Below, piece after piece: positions 20,560 through 32,004 of a stretch of 64,000 nucleotides of DNA. Made by a program: the position numbers and the translations under genes. The notes beneath the pieces were generated by a model. It saw nothing but the letters and a program-made list of their open reading frames with translations, was not told the DNA's origin and ran no database searches. Origin of the DNA: Lysobacter alkalisoli (lineage in GTDB: Bacteria > Pseudomonadota > Gammaproteobacteria > Xanthomonadales > Xanthomonadaceae); assembly GCF_006547045.1 (NCBI RefSeq), contig NZ_CP041242.1, positions 1,808,001 through 1,872,000 on the forward strand. Direction: 5' to 3'. How positions within the stretch are numbered: the stretch's first letter is position 1; each line of letters starts with the position of its first letter.

Positions 20560-21021
20560 TCAGAACTCGTCCTCACCGTCGCTGAGGGCGGCCTCCATGC
20601 GATCGGCCACGTTGGCGGCGTATTCCATCGCGTCACTGAGTTGCGCGCTGGAGGCCCCGGCCGGGAGCTTGACCACATACACAGCCAGCCCGTCCTGTTT
20701 GACCCAGGCGCCGAGCTTGTTCTCATGGCTGGCCGCCAGCAGCCGGTTGGCCACCTCGACCGGGAAGCCGTCATCCACGGCGCGGTAGGCGGGCGCCCAG
20801 ACCTCTCGGACCTCATGGCTGCCGTATGTCTCGGTGCCGGAAAGCACGAACACCAGCTGGGTGCGCTGCTCGTCAACCTCGAATACCAGCCGGTAATCGC
20901 CGTCGTCGTCGACTTCATACTCGTATCCGAGCGCGTCGAGCTGGCCGGCGACCGTGGTCTCTTCGGCCACGGCCGGGCCGCAGAACAGCAACATTCCCAT
21001 CAACGCCAGCATTCCTCGCAT
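20560..21021 (-). CDS. Exported protein of unknown function, YbjN-like appearance
   Basis: From [13 protein letters not shown] the product has 153 residues, with a signal peptide probably cleaved at AVA-EE. Upstream in-frame ATGs would add up to 11 residues. The mature part ([32 protein letters not shown], then a helical half) recalls YbjN-domain proteins, but I would not rely on that. It lies upstream of nudJ on the same strand and divergent from clpS. Confidence 0.7.
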   Translation of the reverse strand: MRGMLALMGMLLFCGPAVAEETTVAGQLDALGYEYEVDDDGDYRLVFEVDEQRTQLVFVLSGTETYGSHEVREVWAPAYRAVDDGFPVEVANRLLAASHENKLGAWVKQDGLAVYVVKLPAGASSAQLSDAMEYAANVADRMEAALSDGEDEF

Positions 21022-21100
21022 CGCATGCACCTTGTTCCAACAGGAAAACCGCATTGTGCCGATTGCGGCCCGTCAGCGTCCATCGTCGATGTCGTCGGCG

Positions 21101-21128
21101 TTCATCGCCACGGGGAGGCACTTATAAT
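21101..21128 (+). promoter_or_regulatory. clpS promoter, predicted leaderless start
   Basis: A perfect -10 box TATAAT (21123-21128) with a TTCATC -35 (21101-21106; 16-bp spacer) ends six bases before the clpS ATG. Transcription would be expected to begin at or next to the A of the ATG, and no Shine-Dalgarno sequence is present. Confidence 0.65.
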
Positions 21129-21134
21129 CCGGAC

Positions 21135-21455
21135 ATGGCCAAACAGACCGACCACGAACACAGCCACGGCGCCCTGGTGGAAGCCGACAAGCCCGCCGTG
21201 GCGCGACCGCCACTGTATTCGGTGCTGCTTCTGAACGACGACTACACGCCGATGGACTTCGTGGTCGAGGTGCTGATGCGCTTTTTCCCGATGAACATCG
21301 AGAAGGCCACCCAGATCATGCTCCACGTCCACACGCGGGGCAGGGGGGTGTGCGGGGTGTTCACCCGCGAAGTGGCAGAGTCGAAGGTGGCGCAGGTGAA
21401 CGAGTACTCGCGGCTCAACCAGCACCCCTTGCTGTGCACCATGGAAAAGGCCTAA
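21135..21455 (+). CDS. clpS: ClpS, ClpAP adaptor of the N-degron pathway
   Basis: The 106-residue adaptor delivers proteins with N-terminal Leu, Phe, Trp or Tyr to ClpAP. The conserved core is complete: [20 protein letters not shown] with the N-degron pocket residues, and ending [10 protein letters not shown] as in E. coli. The flexible N-terminal tail ([12 protein letters not shown]) is typical. clpA follows after 269 bp. The translation start lies immediately behind a -10 box. Confidence 0.97.
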   Translation: MAKQTDHEHSHGALVEADKPAVARPPLYSVLLLNDDYTPMDFVVEVLMRFFPMNIEKATQIMLHVHTRGRGVCGVFTREVAESKVAQVNEYSRLNQHPLLCTMEKA

Positions 21456-21724
21456 AAGATGTGTCAAACACGTCTTGTCTGGTAGGGAGGGAAGGAAGCG
21501 CAGGCCGTCTGAACCGAGTCCATCGCGTGCATTGAACCCAGCACGGCTGGCCCGGTCCAAGGGCAAGGATCAGGTTAGTCTTGTCCAGGAGGACCACCGA
21601 GGGGATGCAGCGTTCCGGATAGGCAACGATCCGACCGATGCTGATCCGGTGGAAACCTTGTACGGGCGCCCCCATACAGGAGCGCAGTCCGCCGTACAGC
21701 AGTAGTTTTCAGGAGATCACCCAC

Positions 21725-24010
21725 ATGTTCAGCAAGGATCTCGAGTACAGCATCGGCCAGTGCTACAAGCGCGCCCGCGAGGCGCGGCACGAGTACATGA
21801 CGGTCGAACACCTGTTGCTCGCCCTGCTCGACAACCCGTCGGCAGAGGGCGTGCTCAAGGCCTGTGGGACCGACTTCCATCGCCTGCGCGGCGACCTGGA
21901 ACAGGCCATCTCGACCTCGGTCTCGGTCCTCCCCGACGACATCGACCGCGATACCCAGCCCACCCTCGGCTTCCAGCGCGTACTCCAGCGCGCCGTCTAC
22001 CACGTGCAGTCGTCCGGCAAGAAGGAGGTTACCGGCGCCAACGTGCTGGTGGCGATCTTCGGCGAGAAGGACTCGCACGCGGTCTACTACCTCGGCCAGC
22101 AGGACATTTCCCGGCTCGACGTCGTCAACTACATCTCCCACGGCATCGCCCGCCACGAGACCGGCGAGGGCGAAGGAGAGGGCGCCGCCGAGGGTGAGAT
22201 CCGCCCGGCCGAAGGCGAGGCGGAGGGCAAGTCCGACCCGCTGGAGGAATTCGCCTCCAATCTCAACCGGATGGCCGGGGAAGGCCGGATCGATCCACTG
22301 GTGGGTCGCGCCGAGGAGGTCGAGCGGACCATCCAGGTGCTGTGCCGCCGACGCAAGAACAACCCGCTCTATGTCGGCGAGGCCGGCGTGGGCAAGACCG
22401 CGATCGCCGAAGGCCTGGCCCTGCGCATCCACGAGGGCCAGGTGCCCGAGGTGCTGGCCGACGCGGTGATCTATGCGCTGGACCTGGGCGCGCTGGTCGC
22501 CGGGACCAAGTACCGCGGCGATTTCGAGAAGCGGCTGAAGGCGGTGCTGGCGCAGGTCCGCAAGCTGCCCAACGCGATCCTCTTCATCGATGAGATCCAC
22601 ACCATCATCGGCGCCGGCTCGGCCAGCGGCGGCACCATGGATGCGAGCAACCTGATCAAGCCTGCACTCGCCTCGGGCGAGTTGCGCTGCATCGGTTCGA
22701 CCACGTTCCAGGAGTACCGCGGCATCTTCGAGAAGGACCGGGCGCTGGCACGGCGCTTCCAGAAGATCGACATTGTCGAGCCGACCATCGGCGAGGCGTT
22801 CGAGATTCTCAAGGGCCTGCGCAACCGCTATCAGGAACACCACGACGTGCGTTATACGGACGACGCCCTGCAAGCGGCAGTGGAGCTGTCGGTCAAGCAC
22901 ATCGGCGACCGCCTGCTGCCGGACAAGGCCATCGACGTGATCGACGAGGCCGGCGCCCGCCAGCGGCTGCTGCCGGAAAACGAGCGGCACGAACTGATCG
23001 ACGTCGACGACATCGAGCTGATCGTCGCCAAGATGGCGCGCATCCCGGCCAAACAGGTCAGTGCGACCGACAAGGACGTGCTCAGGAACCTCGAGCGCAA
23101 CCTGAAGATGGTGATCTTCGGCCAGGGCCCGGCTATCGACACCCTGACATCGGCGATCAAGCTGGCCCGCTCGGGCCTGGGCAACCCGGACAAGCCGATC
23201 GGCAACTTCCTGTTCGCCGGCCCGACCGGTGTCGGCAAGACCGAGGTGACCCGCCAGCTGGCCCTGCAACTGGGCATCGAACTGGTCCGCTTCGACATGT
23301 CCGAGTACATGGAGCCGCATTCGGTCAGTCGCCTGATCGGCGCACCGCCGGGCTATGTCGGCTTCGACCAGGGCGGCCTGCTGACCGAGAAGATCGTCAA
23401 GACGCCGCACTGCGTGCTGCTGCTCGACGAAATCGAAAAGGCGCACCCGGACATCTTCAACATCCTGCTGCAGGTCATGGACCGCGGGGTGCTGACCGAC
23501 ACCAACGGCCGCGAGGCGAACTTCCGCAACGTGATCGTGGTGATGACGACCAATGCCGGTGCCGCCCAGGCGGCGCGGCGCAGCATCGGCTTCACCCACC
23601 AGGACCACTCGACCGACGCGATGGAGGTCATCCGCAAGAGCTTCAGCCCGGAATTCCGCAACCGGCTCGATGCGGTGGTGCAGTTCCAGCCGCTGGCGAT
23701 GGAGCACATCCTGCGGGTGGTCGACAAGTTCCTGATCGAGCTGGAAACCCAGTTGCACGAAAAGCAGGTCAGCCTGACCACCACGCCAACCGCGCGCGAC
23801 TGGCTGGCCCAGCACGGTTTCGACCCGCTGATGGGAGCGCGGCCGATGACCCGGGTGATCCAGGACCGGATCAAGCGCCCACTGGCCGACGAATTGCTGT
23901 TCGGCAAGCTGATCGGCGGTGGCCGGGTCATGATCGACGTCAAGGACGGCGAGCTGGTCATCGACGTCCAGCCCGAACCGGAAAAGCTCCTGCCGGCCTC
24001 GGTCACCTGA
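21725..24010 (+). CDS. clpA: ClpA, AAA+ unfoldase of ClpAP
   Basis: The 761-residue product has an N-terminal Clp domain (MFSKDLEYSIGQCYKRAREA...), two AAA+ modules with Walker A GEAGVGKTAIAEG and GPTGVGKTEVTRQL, and Walker B ILFIDEIHT and LLLDEIEKAHP. A GGAG site precedes the ATG. It unfolds substrates for ClpP. It is convergent with infA across a shared terminator. The 269-bp gap after clpS has no gene or clear promoter. Confidence 0.97.
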   Translation: MFSKDLEYSIGQCYKRAREARHEYMTVEHLLLALLDNPSAEGVLKACGTDFHRLRGDLEQAISTSVSVLPDDIDRDTQPTLGFQRVLQRAVYHVQSSGKKEVTGANVLVAIFGEKDSHAVYYLGQQDISRLDVVNYISHGIARHETGEGEGEGAAEGEIRPAEGEAEGKSDPLEEFASNLNRMAGEGRIDPLVGRAEEVERTIQVLCRRRKNNPLYVGEAGVGKTAIAEGLALRIHEGQVPEVLADAVIYALDLGALVAGTKYRGDFEKRLKAVLAQVRKLPNAILFIDEIHTIIGAGSASGGTMDASNLIKPALASGELRCIGSTTFQEYRGIFEKDRALARRFQKIDIVEPTIGEAFEILKGLRNRYQEHHDVRYTDDALQAAVELSVKHIGDRLLPDKAIDVIDEAGARQRLLPENERHELIDVDDIELIVAKMARIPAKQVSATDKDVLRNLERNLKMVIFGQGPAIDTLTSAIKLARSGLGNPDKPIGNFLFAGPTGVGKTEVTRQLALQLGIELVRFDMSEYMEPHSVSRLIGAPPGYVGFDQGGLLTEKIVKTPHCVLLLDEIEKAHPDIFNILLQVMDRGVLTDTNGREANFRNVIVVMTTNAGAAQAARRSIGFTHQDHSTDAMEVIRKSFSPEFRNRLDAVVQFQPLAMEHILRVVDKFLIELETQLHEKQVSLTTTPTARDWLAQHGFDPLMGARPMTRVIQDRIKRPLADELLFGKLIGGGRVMIDVKDGELVIDVQPEPEKLLPASVT

Positions 24011-24031
24011 GTCCGAGATCACGCGGACACG

Positions 24032-24058
24032 AAAAAGGCGGCCAATGGCCGCCTTTTT
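24032..24058. terminator. Bidirectional terminator between clpA and infA
   Basis: A 12-bp stem starting AAAAAGGCGGCC and ending GGCCGCCTTTTT with loop AAT gives a T-run on either strand, so it can end both convergent transcripts. Confidence 0.93.
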
Positions 24059-24077
24059 CATCAATAAGTTACATGCT

Positions 24078-24296
24078 TTACTTCATGCGATAGGTGATGC
24101 GGCCCTTGGTCAGGTCGTAGGGCGTCATTTCCACCTTCACGCGGTCGCCGGTCAGGATGCGGATGTAGTGCTTGCGCATGCGGCCGGAGATGTGGGCAAT
24201 GATCTCGTGCCCGTTTTCGAGGCGCACGCGGAACATGGTGTTCGGAAGGGTTTCCGATACCGTGCCCTCGAACTCGATCACGTCGTCTTTGGCCAT
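24078..24296 (-). CDS. infA: Translation initiation factor IF-1
   Basis: The 72-residue S1-like protein ([11 protein letters not shown] ... KGRITYRMK) matches IF-1 along its entire length. It binds the ribosomal A site during initiation. As in E. coli it lies between clpA and aat, but the serine tRNA gene that E. coli has beside infA was not found in the 184-bp gap to aat. Confidence 0.98.
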   Translation of the reverse strand: MAKDDVIEFEGTVSETLPNTMFRVRLENGHEIIAHISGRMRKHYIRILTGDRVKVEMTPYDLTKGRITYRMK

Positions 24297-24480
24297 GTGC
24301 TCTCTAGTAGTTGCAGGTAGTGGGATGTGTCGCGAAAGGCCGAAGCCCAAAGCGACTGACAAGCCGGGCATTTTGCCACGGCAATGGCTTTTACGCAAAG
24401 AAAGTGTTAATCGCAGCTGCGGAGCCGCCCGAAGGGCTGGGGCTGTGGGCCATACGTGGAGACTTTGAACAAACCCTGGA

Positions 24481-25245
24481 TCAGCCGGACGGCCGTACGT
24501 CGGCCAGGGTGCTTGCCGGCAAGGTGCCGAATCGCTCGCGCCAATGGCCGGCCGGGGAGTCGAGGTCGACAAGGACGGCGATTGCCGACAGGAATTCGGG
24601 GCGGGACAGCAGCACCGCGCCGAGGCTGAGCAGGTGATCGTTTTCGACCTGTGCATCGAACAGGGGCCAGCCCCAGTCGTGCAACCGGTGGGCGAGGGCG
24701 GCGAGAGCGACCTTGGAGCCGCCGGACTCGGCACTGAACATGCTCTCGCCGAAGAACATCCGCCCGATCGCCACGCCGTAGAGCCCGCCGACCAGGCGGC
24801 CTCCATCGGCCATGCTGTCATCCACGACCTCGATCGAATGGGCATGGCCGTGGCGGTGCAGCTCGAGGTAGGCCTCGACCATCGCATCGGTGATCCAGGT
24901 GCCTTGTTGGCCTTCACGAGGAATGTGGGCGCAGGTACGGATGACCGCCTCGAAATCATGGTCGGCGCGCACGGTCCACCCGGACTTCCGTAAGGTGCGC
25001 CGGAACCGCGACGGTAGCCTCACGCCGTCGGTGCGGAACACGGTGCGCGGGTCGGGCGACCACCACAGGATCGGCTGGCCGCCGGAGTACCACGGGAAAA
25101 TGCCGTGGCGATAGGCGTTGAGCAGGCGCGGCAGGGACAGGTCGCCGCCGATCGCGAGCAAACCGTCCGGCTGGCGCAGGGCCCGCTCTGCTGGCGGGAA
25201 CGGCGCGCCTGGATCGGCCGGCAGCAGGAACGGATGCTGACTCAT
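24481..25245 (-). CDS. aat: Leucyl/phenylalanyl-tRNA-protein transferase
   Basis: Aat adds Leu or Phe to N-terminal Lys or Arg and so creates ClpS/ClpAP substrates. The product (254 residues from [18 protein letters not shown]) has family motifs [18 protein letters not shown] and FGESMFS. Two ATGs compete: 25251 (MGMSQ) and 25245 (MSQ). The inner one is preferred because the -10 box TACAAT ends six bases upstream of it, the same leaderless layout as clpS. The gene is in an operon-like run with the FemAB-like gene and trxB. Confidence 0.94.
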   Translation of the reverse strand: MSQHPFLLPADPGAPFPPAERALRQPDGLLAIGGDLSLPRLLNAYRHGIFPWYSGGQPILWWSPDPRTVFRTDGVRLPSRFRRTLRKSGWTVRADHDFEAVIRTCAHIPREGQQGTWITDAMVEAYLELHRHGHAHSIEVVDDSMADGGRLVGGLYGVAIGRMFFGESMFSAESGGSKVALAALAHRLHDWGWPLFDAQVENDHLLSLGAVLLSRPEFLSAIAVLVDLDSPAGHWRERFGTLPASTLADVRPSG

Positions 25246-25251
25246 TCCCAT

Positions 25252-25257
25252 ATTGTA
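25252..25257 (-). promoter_or_regulatory. -10 box directly before aat
   Basis: TACAAT on the minus strand followed by six bases and then ATGAGT. No good -35 at 16-18 bp was found, so the promoter assignment is tentative. Confidence 0.4.
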
Positions 25258-25288
25258 GGAGCCGGCGCGTGCAGGAGCTGGCAACACT

Positions 25289-26488
25289 TCACTGAGGCCT
25301 GAGCGGCTCCTGCGGATATTCGCGGAACGGCGAACGGCCGGACAGGGTGCGGGCGTAACGGCGCACGGCGTCGGCTTCGGTCCGGCACCAGTCGCGCAGC
25401 GCGTCGCGGAACTGCGGATGCGCAACCCAGTGCCGGCTGTGGACGAAGCTGGGCAGGAAACCGCGCGCCAGCTTGTGCTCGCCCTGGGCGCCGGGTTCGA
25501 AGCGGGTCAGCCCTTCGCGTAGACAGTATTCGATGCCCTGGTAGTAGCAGGTCTCGAAGTGTAGGCCCGACAGCCGGCTCCCATCAGGCATGCCATAGCT
25601 TCCCCAGTAGCGCCCGTACAAGGTGTCTCCACCACGCAGATACAGCGCACCGGCGATGCAGCAGCCGTCCAGCTCGGCAAACACCAGCACCAGCTGGCGT
25701 GGCATGGCCTTCGCGAGGTGCTGCAGGAAGGGCAGAGTCAGGGCCGGGTGGTTGCCGTATTCGGCGAAGGTCTGCAGGTAGAAGCCATGGATCGTCGCGA
25801 GGTCGGTCGCGCTGGCCTCATCGCCATGCACGGTACGGAAGGTCACACCGGCACGGGCGACCTTGCTGCGCTCCTGGCGGATGTTCTTGCGGTGTTTGTG
25901 GTCGAAGGCGCCGAGGAAGTCGTCGAAGTCGCGCCAGCCGGCGTCATTGCGCCAGTGGTACTGCACGTCCAGGCGCGCCAGCCAGTCACCGCCAAAAACC
26001 GCCAATTCCGCCTCGGGCATGAAGTTGACGTGGGCCGAAGACAGGCCGTCGGCGGCTGCAAGTTCCACCATTGCCGAGACCAGGGCCTGGCGTCCAGCGT
26101 CATCCGAGGCCAGCAGCCGCGGCCCGGTTACCGGCGAGTAGGGCACCGCGCACAACCATTTCGGGTAATAGCCTGTGGTGGCGGAATGTCCGAGGCCCTC
26201 CCGCCGATCGAGCCCATACCGGTCCCAGGCATGAGCCCAGGCATGGTCGAACACGAATTCGCCGTGCGAGTTGTGCTTGAGATAGCCTGGAGCGGCGGCG
26301 ACCAGGGTGCGGCCGTCCCACAGGGTCAGATGCCGCGGCGTCCAGCCCCATTCCCCGCGCAGGCAGCCATGCCGCTCGAGCCCGGCGAGGAAGGCATGGC
26401 TGACGAAAGGGTTGCGGCCATCGTGCAACGCATCCCATTGCCCGGCTTCGACCAGCGCCAGTGAATCTAGGATGCGTGCGGTGGGCAT
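25289..26488 (-). CDS. FemAB/GNAT-type protein of the COG3146 family
   Basis: The 399-residue product starts MPTARILDSLALV; an upstream extension is composition noise. It matches the peptidogalycan biosynthesis/GNAT-like family: NPFVSHAFLAGLERHG, FDHAWAHAWDRYGLDRR, HKHRKNIRQERSKVARAG, YYQGIEYCLREGLTRFEPGAQGEHK. Family members are predicted N-acyltransferases with no settled substrate. It is 13 bp after trxB and about 40 bp before aat on the same strand, so probably cotranscribed. Confidence 0.88.
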   Translation of the reverse strand: MPTARILDSLALVEAGQWDALHDGRNPFVSHAFLAGLERHGCLRGEWGWTPRHLTLWDGRTLVAAAPGYLKHNSHGEFVFDHAWAHAWDRYGLDRREGLGHSATTGYYPKWLCAVPYSPVTGPRLLASDDAGRQALVSAMVELAAADGLSSAHVNFMPEAELAVFGGDWLARLDVQYHWRNDAGWRDFDDFLGAFDHKHRKNIRQERSKVARAGVTFRTVHGDEASATDLATIHGFYLQTFAEYGNHPALTLPFLQHLAKAMPRQLVLVFAELDGCCIAGALYLRGGDTLYGRYWGSYGMPDGSRLSGLHFETCYYQGIEYCLREGLTRFEPGAQGEHKLARGFLPSFVHSRHWVAHPQFRDALRDWCRTEADAVRRYARTLSGRSPFREYPQEPLRPQ

Positions 26489-26501
26489 TGCCTCGCCGCG
26501 G

Positions 26502-27821
<1,320 letters not shown>

Positions 27822-30179
27822 GTGGCGTCCACAGCGAAAGCAAGCCGCAAGAAGATCAGGCCCGACAATGCGGGTCGCGAGCCGTCGCCGCGCCGGCAAA
27901 GGCTGATGCGCGACATCGCGCTGATCCTGATTGCGCCATTCCTGCTCTACCTGCTGGTCAGTCTGTTCACTTATTCGCCCGAGGATCCCGGCTGGTCGCA
28001 GTCCGGCAGCGTTACCGCGCCGTTGCACAATTCGGGCGGGCAGGTCGGGGCGTGGATCGCCGACGTGCTGCTGTACCTGACCGGCTACGTGGCGTTCCTG
28101 TTGCCGCTGATGCTGGGTGCGATCGCATGGATCGCGCTGTTCGGCATGGACAGCGATGGCGACGGACAAGCCGACCTCGGCCCGGCGCTGAGGCTGGTTG
28201 GCATCGTCGGTTTCCTGGTGTCCTCGACAGGCTTCCTGCACCTGCGAATGGGCGTCGTGCCGGAGTTCTCGGCTGGCGCAGGCGGCATCCTCGGCCGGCT
28301 GGTCGGCAATTCGCTGCTCAGTGGCTTTGGCGCAGTCGGCGGCAATCTGTTCCTGCTCGCGTTGGTGCTGGTGTCGGTGACGCTCGCCACCGGAATCTCG
28401 TGGCTGGCGGTGATGGATCGGATCGGACAGTGGGTGCTGGCGCTGGGCCCGACGCTGTCGCAGTTGTTCCGCCGCGGCAGCCAGCAGGCCAGCCAATGGC
28501 AGCAGACCCGGGCCCTGCGCGAGGAACGCGAGGAAGTCCGCAAGGTCGACACCGAACTGCGTGCCAGGCGCGCACCGGTGAAGATCGAGCCGCCACCGGC
28601 GCCGGTGGTGGAGAAGAGCGATCGCGCCAAGCGCGAACAGCAGATCCCGCTGTTCCATGTCGGCGATGGCTCCGGCATCCCGCCGCTGGCCCTGCTGGAC
28701 GATCCGAAGCCGCAACCGAAGGGCTACGACGAACAGACCCTGGAGACGCTGTCGCGGCAGATCGAGTTCAAGCTCAAGGACTTCCGCATCGACACCCAGG
28801 TGGTCGGTGCCTACCCGGGGCCGGTGATCACCCGTTTCGAGATCGAGCCGGCGCCGGGCGTGAAGGTCAGCCAGATCAGTTCGCTGGACAAGGACATCGC
28901 CCGCGGCCTGTCGGTCAAGTCGGTGCGCGTGGTCGACGTGATTCCGGGCAAGTCGGTGATCGGCCTGGAGATCCCGAACACCTCGCGCGAGATGATCTTC
29001 CTGTCCGAGCTGCTGCGCTCGAAGGAATACGACAAGGCCGCCAGTCCGCTGACCCTCGCACTGGGCAAGGACATCGCCGGTCGGCCGACGGTGGCCGACC
29101 TGGCGCGCATGCCGCACCTGCTGGTTGCCGGCACCACCGGCTCGGGCAAGTCGGTCGCGGTCAACGCAATGGTGTTGAGCCTGCTCTACAAGGCATCTTC
29201 GAAGGACCTGAAGATGCTGATGATCGACCCGAAGATGCTCGAATTGAGTGTCTACGAGGGCATTCCGCACCTGCTGGCGCCGGTGGTCACCGACATGAAG
29301 GAGGCCGCCAACGGCCTGCGCTGGTGCGTGGCCGAGATGGAGCGTCGCTACAAGCTCATGTCGGCGGTCGGCGTACGCAACCTGGCCGGCTTCAACAAGA
29401 AGGTCCGCGACGCACAGGACGCGGGGCAGCCGTTGATGGACCCGCTGTTCAAACCGAACCCGGAGATCGAGGAAGCCCCGCCGGCGCTGGAGCCGCTGCC
29501 GTACATCGTCGTCTTCATCGACGAATTCGCCGACATGATGATGATCGTCGGCAAGAAGGTCGAGGAGCTGATCGCGCGACTGGCGCAGAAGGCGCGCGCC
29601 GCCGGCATCCACCTGATCCTCGCCACCCAGCGCCCGTCGGTGGATGTCATCACCGGCCTGATCAAGGCCAACATCCCGACCCGGATCGCGTTCCAGGTGT
29701 CGAGCAAGATCGACTCGCGCACCATCCTCGACCAGTCCGGCGCCGAAACCCTGCTCGGCAACGGCGACATGCTGTACCTGCCACCGGGCACGGCGATGCC
29801 CGAACGTGTGCATGGCGCGTTCGTGTCGGACGATGAGGTGCACCGCGTGGTCGAACACCTCAAGCAGTCCGGCGGTGGCCCGGACTACATCGAGGGCGTG
29901 CTCGACGAAGTCCAGACGATGGGCGACGGCGTACTGGTCGGTGCGACCGGCCTGCCGGAATCGGGGGGCGGCGGTGATGAATCCGACCCGCTCTACGACC
30001 AGGCCGTGCAGATCGTCACCGAGACCCGCCGGGCCTCGATCTCGGGCGTACAGCGGCGGTTGAAGATCGGCTACAACCGCGCCGCCCGGTTGATAGAGGC
30101 AATGGAAGCCGCCGGCGTCGTCACCCCGCCCGAACACAACGGCGACCGCCAGGTGTTGGCGCCACCGCCGCCCAAATGA
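27822..30179 (+). CDS. ftsK: DNA translocase FtsK
   Basis: FtsK couples division with chromosome dimer resolution. From GTG at 27822 (read [14 protein letters not shown]) the product has 785 residues, the usual xanthomonad length. It has four to five N-terminal membrane segments, a short linker, and the motor domain with Walker [16 protein letters not shown], Walker [15 protein letters not shown] and the C-terminal gamma DNA-reading domain ([24 protein letters not shown]). A longer frame upstream would run through the repeat and is unlikely. Confidence 0.94.
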   Translation: MASTAKASRKKIRPDNAGREPSPRRQRLMRDIALILIAPFLLYLLVSLFTYSPEDPGWSQSGSVTAPLHNSGGQVGAWIADVLLYLTGYVAFLLPLMLGAIAWIALFGMDSDGDGQADLGPALRLVGIVGFLVSSTGFLHLRMGVVPEFSAGAGGILGRLVGNSLLSGFGAVGGNLFLLALVLVSVTLATGISWLAVMDRIGQWVLALGPTLSQLFRRGSQQASQWQQTRALREEREEVRKVDTELRARRAPVKIEPPPAPVVEKSDRAKREQQIPLFHVGDGSGIPPLALLDDPKPQPKGYDEQTLETLSRQIEFKLKDFRIDTQVVGAYPGPVITRFEIEPAPGVKVSQISSLDKDIARGLSVKSVRVVDVIPGKSVIGLEIPNTSREMIFLSELLRSKEYDKAASPLTLALGKDIAGRPTVADLARMPHLLVAGTTGSGKSVAVNAMVLSLLYKASSKDLKMLMIDPKMLELSVYEGIPHLLAPVVTDMKEAANGLRWCVAEMERRYKLMSAVGVRNLAGFNKKVRDAQDAGQPLMDPLFKPNPEIEEAPPALEPLPYIVVFIDEFADMMMIVGKKVEELIARLAQKARAAGIHLILATQRPSVDVITGLIKANIPTRIAFQVSSKIDSRTILDQSGAETLLGNGDMLYLPPGTAMPERVHGAFVSDDEVHRVVEHLKQSGGGPDYIEGVLDEVQTMGDGVLVGATGLPESGGGGDESDPLYDQAVQIVTETRRASISGVQRRLKIGYNRAARLIEAMEAAGVVTPPEHNGDRQVLAPPPPK

Positions 30180-30268
30180 CAGTGAAGAACTGTCGACTCG
30201 CTTCGTGTTCATCCGGCCTGCGGCACACTTCGAACATCGCGATACGCATCCTCCGGTAGAGGTACCCC

Positions 30269-30889
30269 ATGCGCCTGACCCATCTCTTCGCACTGGCGGC
30301 CGTCATGTTCGCCTCCACGGCCATAGCCGGTGCCCGTGACGACTTCAAGAGCTTCACCGCGGGCCTGAAAGGCCTGGACGGCGAATTCACCCAGAAGGTC
30401 TTCGATGCCAACGGCAGGCTGAAGGAAACCTCCAGCGGTACCGTGGCGGTGTCGGCACCGCGCCAGTTCCGCTGGGAGTACCTGACCCCGTACCCGCAGT
30501 TGATCGTGGCCGACGGCAAGACGGTGTGGATCCATGACCCCGACCTCGAACAGGTGACCCGCAAGCCGCAGGGTGTCGAGGAGCAGAACAATCCGCTGGC
30601 TGCACTGATCGACCCTGCGCGCCTGGATGCCCAGTACAACGTCGTCGAGGAGGGCGAGGCCGACGGCCTGTCATGGCTGACCCTGGCCCCGAAGACCGAA
30701 GGCGATGCCAGCTTCAGCTCGGCTCGTCTCGGCTTCCGCAGTGGCGCGCTGGCGAAGATGGACGTGGTCGATGCGCTCGGCCAGCGCACCGAGATCGAGT
30801 TCAGTCCGTGGATCCGCAACCCGAGTTTCGCCAGGGGCACTTTCAGCTTCACCCCGCCGCCGGGGACCGATGTCATCGGCGAGGGCTGA
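30269..30889 (+). CDS. lolA: Outer-membrane lipoprotein carrier LolA
   Basis: The 206-residue periplasmic chaperone ferries lipoproteins from LolCDE to LolB. It has a signal peptide ending TAIA-GARDDF and the LolA body: FTQKVFDANGRLKETSSG, PRQFRWEYLTPYPQLIVADG, VWIHDPDLEQVT. It follows ftsK by 89 bp, the conserved order. Its usual next neighbour rarA is displaced here by an inserted gene on the other strand. Confidence 0.95.
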   Translation: MRLTHLFALAAVMFASTAIAGARDDFKSFTAGLKGLDGEFTQKVFDANGRLKETSSGTVAVSAPRQFRWEYLTPYPQLIVADGKTVWIHDPDLEQVTRKPQGVEEQNNPLAALIDPARLDAQYNVVEEGEADGLSWLTLAPKTEGDASFSSARLGFRSGALAKMDVVDALGQRTEIEFSPWIRNPSFARGTFSFTPPPGTDVIGEG

Positions 30890-30915
30890 ACCGGCCGCGC
30901 ACAACCCGCCTCGAT

Positions 30916-30943
30916 GATCGGCCCGGGCATGCCCGGGCCGATC
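30916..30943. terminator. 28-bp perfect palindrome after lolA
   Basis: GATCGGCCCGGGCA and its exact complement meet without a loop, between the convergent ends of lolA and the secreted-protein gene. No T-run follows, so termination activity is plausible but not certain. Confidence 0.55.
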
Positions 30944-30966
30944 CGTTTGCAGGGCAGGGGAGCGGC

Positions 30967-32004
30967 TCAGAAGTAGCCGCAGGTGTCGGTCAGCGACCCA
31001 CCCTGGCCGTCGACGCCGCCATTGGTATCCCACGCGAGATAGATGCCCGAACCCGTTCCCTTGACGGTAACCTCGGCTTTTGCCGAACCAGTGAGCTTGT
31101 GCGCGCACTTGGTCTCGGAAACCGCCTTGCCTTTGCGTCCGCTCGTACCGGTTGCGTGCTTCCTGCCGCAGTTGACGCTGTAACCGAGGTTGCCGTAGCC
31201 GCTTGAGGCGTTGCTGTAACCGTACATCGCCGGATAGCAGCTCGAATTGCAGGTGATACCGACCTGCTGGCCACCGAGCGTTTTCTGGACCATGGTCATG
31301 CCGTAGACGTTCTTGTACGTGACCGTGCGCGAACTCCAGGTCAGGGAACGACCGATGATGTTCCTGTTGCTGGCCAGGCGGCACACCGCCTGTATGCCGA
31401 CCCCGTCACCGGCCGCCACTGGCTGTTCATGGACCGGCTGCTCATGGATTCGCGGGCCGTACCCCTCGGCCTTGGCCTGACGGTAGTTGTTGACGACCGA
31501 ATCCAGGAATTCGATCTGCGGGTCGTAGACCACGCAGTGACCCAGCGAGTTCCAGCAGAACTCCAGGGCCCGGTGCTCATTGGACTGTCCGTTCGCAGTG
31601 ACCCGCACCGAAAGCAGACGATAGCTGGCCTTGTCGACTGGAAGCCCGACCACGTCGAAGCCTTCAACTCCTCCGTCCAGCTCGGTCCGGTCGACGGGCC
31701 CGGAAAGCGGTGCCAGGGTCGGAGCAACGATATTGCTGGAACGGGTCTCCTCGAATTCCAGACGGTAGTGCGGCTCGCCGATCAGGTCGGCGAACGGCAG
31801 GCCTTCCAGCTTCTTCGCCGGCCCTCTGGCCAGCGTCCTGGTTTCGAATACCACCTCATGGTCCGAGGCCAGGGCGAAGTCGGAATAAATGCCTTCCGCG
31901 TACTGGTTCCTGTCATTGCCGGGTGATGCGGAAAGGGCGCCAGCGGAACAGATGGCGGCGAGAATGGCGACTGCGAGAGCGGAAGACTTGACGATCGATT
32001 TCAT
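30967..32004 (-). CDS. Secreted cysteine-rich protein of unknown function
   Basis: The 345-residue product has a clear signal peptide (MKSIVKSSALAVAILAAICSAGALSAS) and a good ribosome-binding site (AAGGAG). The mature part has eight cysteines spread from FCWNSLGHCVVY to DTCGYF, enough for four disulfides, and a Gly/Tyr/Ser-rich C-terminal third (YPAMYGYSNASSGYGNLGYS). I do not recognise a family. It lies on the minus strand between lolA and rarA, which are usually neighbours, so it looks like an insertion. Confidence 0.8.
   Translation of the reverse strand: MKSIVKSSALAVAILAAICSAGALSASPGNDRNQYAEGIYSDFALASDHEVVFETRTLARGPAKKLEGLPFADLIGEPHYRLEFEETRSSNIVAPTLAPLSGPVDRTELDGGVEGFDVVGLPVDKASYRLLSVRVTANGQSNEHRALEFCWNSLGHCVVYDPQIEFLDSVVNNYRQAKAEGYGPRIHEQPVHEQPVAAGDGVGIQAVCRLASNRNIIGRSLTWSSRTVTYKNVYGMTMVQKTLGGQQVGITCNSSCYPAMYGYSNASSGYGNLGYSVNCGRKHATGTSGRKGKAVSETKCAHKLTGSAKAEVTVKGTGSGIYLAWDTNGGVDGQGGSLTDTCGYF

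Noticed and set aside
21456-21724. Riboswitch or small RNA between clpS and clpA
   Set aside because: The 269-bp gap has no strong stem followed by a T-run and no recognised motif; it is probably just the clpA leader.
24297-24480. Possible serine tRNA between infA and aat, as in E. coli
   Set aside because: I looked for cloverleaf arms and the TTCGA arm and found none. The order of protein genes is conserved but the tRNA is not visible.
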